Shown: piece by piece, positions 5,543-6,175 of the stretch | Layout: the number at the start of each line of letters is the position of its first letter | Numbering within the stretch: the first letter of the stretch is position 1 | Source of the DNA: SZUA-217 sp036446835 | Lineage (GTDB): Bacteria > Actinomycetota > Acidimicrobiia > Spongiisociales > ZC4RG35 | Reading direction: 5' to 3' | Assembly (NCBI GenBank): GCA_036446835.1 | Contig: JAZFTT010000244.1 | Coordinates: forward strand, 1 to 6,175 | DNA: 6,175 nucleotides | Notes under the pieces: model-generated | What the model was told of the DNA's origin: nothing | Databases searched by the model: none | The model's input: the letters and a program-made list of their open reading frames with translations, nothing else | Position numbers and translations under genes: made by a program

Positions 5543-6175
5543 GGTCTCACCTCCTGGCCTGCGGTGAGAAGCTCACCCTTGAGTGTGGCGACTGTGGTTG
5601 CTCCATCGTGAAGGATGGAAGCGATAAGCACCGCAGATGCTCCCGAGCGCAATGCCTCTTCGAGATGCCGCGAGTTGTCGGCGCCCCCAGATGCAATGAC
5701 TGGAACGCTTACCGTCGAGGTGACCGCCGTGATGAGCTCCAGGTCGTAGCCGGATCGGGTGCCGTCACGGTCCCAGCTGGTGAGGAGGATCTCACCGGCA
5801 CCGAACGCGGTGGCGTCTCTGACCCAAGAGGTGACGTCGATCCCCGTACGAGTTCGGCCACCGTTGACCACCACCTCCCAGCCGCTTCCACTTCGGGCTG
5901 CATCGATCGCAAGGATCGTGCACTGCGATCCGAAACGCCCGGCGATCTCGGTGAGAAGTATTGGTCGTTCTACGGCAGCCGTGTTCACCGCAACCTTGTC
6001 TGCCCCTGCGTCGAGAAGAGCCCGGGCATCGGCGATGTCACGTACACCACCTCCCACGGTCAACGGAATGGAAAGAACCTGTCTCACATTCCATGTCGTT
6101 TCCACCCCGTGACCCTTGCCTTCGGGTGTGGCCGATACGTCGAGGATGACAATCTCATCCGCTCCCTGGTCCTGA
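5539..6175 (-). CDS. hisF: Imidazole glycerol phosphate synthase cyclase subunit (5' end off window)
   Basis: HisF takes ammonia from its glutaminase partner HisH and converts PRFAR to imidazole glycerol phosphate and AICAR, step 5 of histidine synthesis. Whole codons run from 6174; 211 residues are visible, beginning QDQGADEIVILDVSATPEG. By register with Thermotoga HisF about 39 N-terminal residues are missing, including the first catalytic Asp. The second one (Asp130 there) is present as AIDAARSG at fragment residue 91. Other landmarks are PLTVGGGVRD, ADKVAVNTAAV, GAGEILLTSWDRDGT, SGYDLELI and VIASGGA. The gene really continues past the window edge; an internal GTG at 6103-6105 is not the start. 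Its TGA overlaps the GTG of the HisA-HisI-HisE gene (5539-5542). HisH, essential for glutamine-dependent activity, is not in the window. Confidence 0.96.
   Translation of the reverse strand, partial: QDQGADEIVILDVSATPEGKGHGVETTWNVRQVLSIPLTVGGGVRDIADARALLDAGADKVAVNTAAVERPILLTEIAGRFGSQCTILAIDAARSGSGWEVVVNGGRTRTGIDVTSWVRDATAFGAGEILLTSWDRDGTRSGYDLELITAVTSTVSVPVIASGGADNSRHLEEALRSGASAVLIASILHDGATTVATLKGELLTAGQEVRP
5549..5555 (-). promoter_or_regulatory. Strong ribosome binding site of the HisA-HisI-HisE gene
   Basis: AGGAGGT on the minus strand sits 6 nt before the GTG at 5540-5542, inside the 3' end of hisF. It fixes the GTG start and gives the fusion its own strong initiation within the operon. 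Confidence 0.75.

Noticed and set aside
4950..5567. Plus-strand open frame of 205 codons opposite the HisA domain
   Set aside because: Its Ser/Pro/Arg-rich composition is typical of an antisense shadow; the minus strand encodes clear HisA.

Overview
The window looks chromosomal, from a moderately GC-rich actinobacterium-like organism; an uncultured Acidimicrobiia-type lineage is my best guess. That guess rests on the SigE-type sigma factor paired with a membrane-anchored repeat protein, on Thr/Pro-rich linkers after export signals, and on frequent GTG/TTG starts. No marker gene fixes the taxonomy. All five intact or edge-cut genes lie on the minus strand. A gene remnant lies on the plus strand.

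Right half (3021-6175, read right to left): part of a histidine operon. It runs hisF (5' end off the window), then one reading frame joining HisA, HisI and HisE, then hisD. The genes overlap by 4 nt at each junction, so they are probably co-transcribed and translationally coupled. Together they cover phosphoribosyl-ATP hydrolysis (HisE), phosphoribosyl-AMP ring opening (HisI), ProFAR isomerisation (HisA), the cyclase half of IGP synthase (HisF; its partner HisH is not in view) and the last two oxidations to histidine (HisD).

Middle (2671-3024): the plus strand carries the last 54 codons of a glutamate-5-semialdehyde dehydrogenase gene (proA), whose stop codon overlaps that of hisD tail to tail. 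Homology stops abruptly near 2860. It is followed by about 190 bp of AT-richer, apparently non-coding DNA that should hold the promoter of the left block. The likeliest reading is an ancestral convergent hisD/proA pair whose proA was cut by a rearrangement or insertion; an assembly junction gives the same picture.

Left half (1-2670, read right to left): a three-gene cassette. An ECF/SigE-type sigma factor (TTG start) overlaps by 4 nt a single-pass membrane protein with a short cytosolic N-terminus and an exported domain of seven repeats, predicted to be a seven-bladed beta-propeller. Eleven bases later begins a lipoprotein alpha/beta hydrolase, cut by the window edge. I infer a signalling unit: the propeller protein as anti-sigma/sensor, the hydrolase as a co-regulated surface enzyme.
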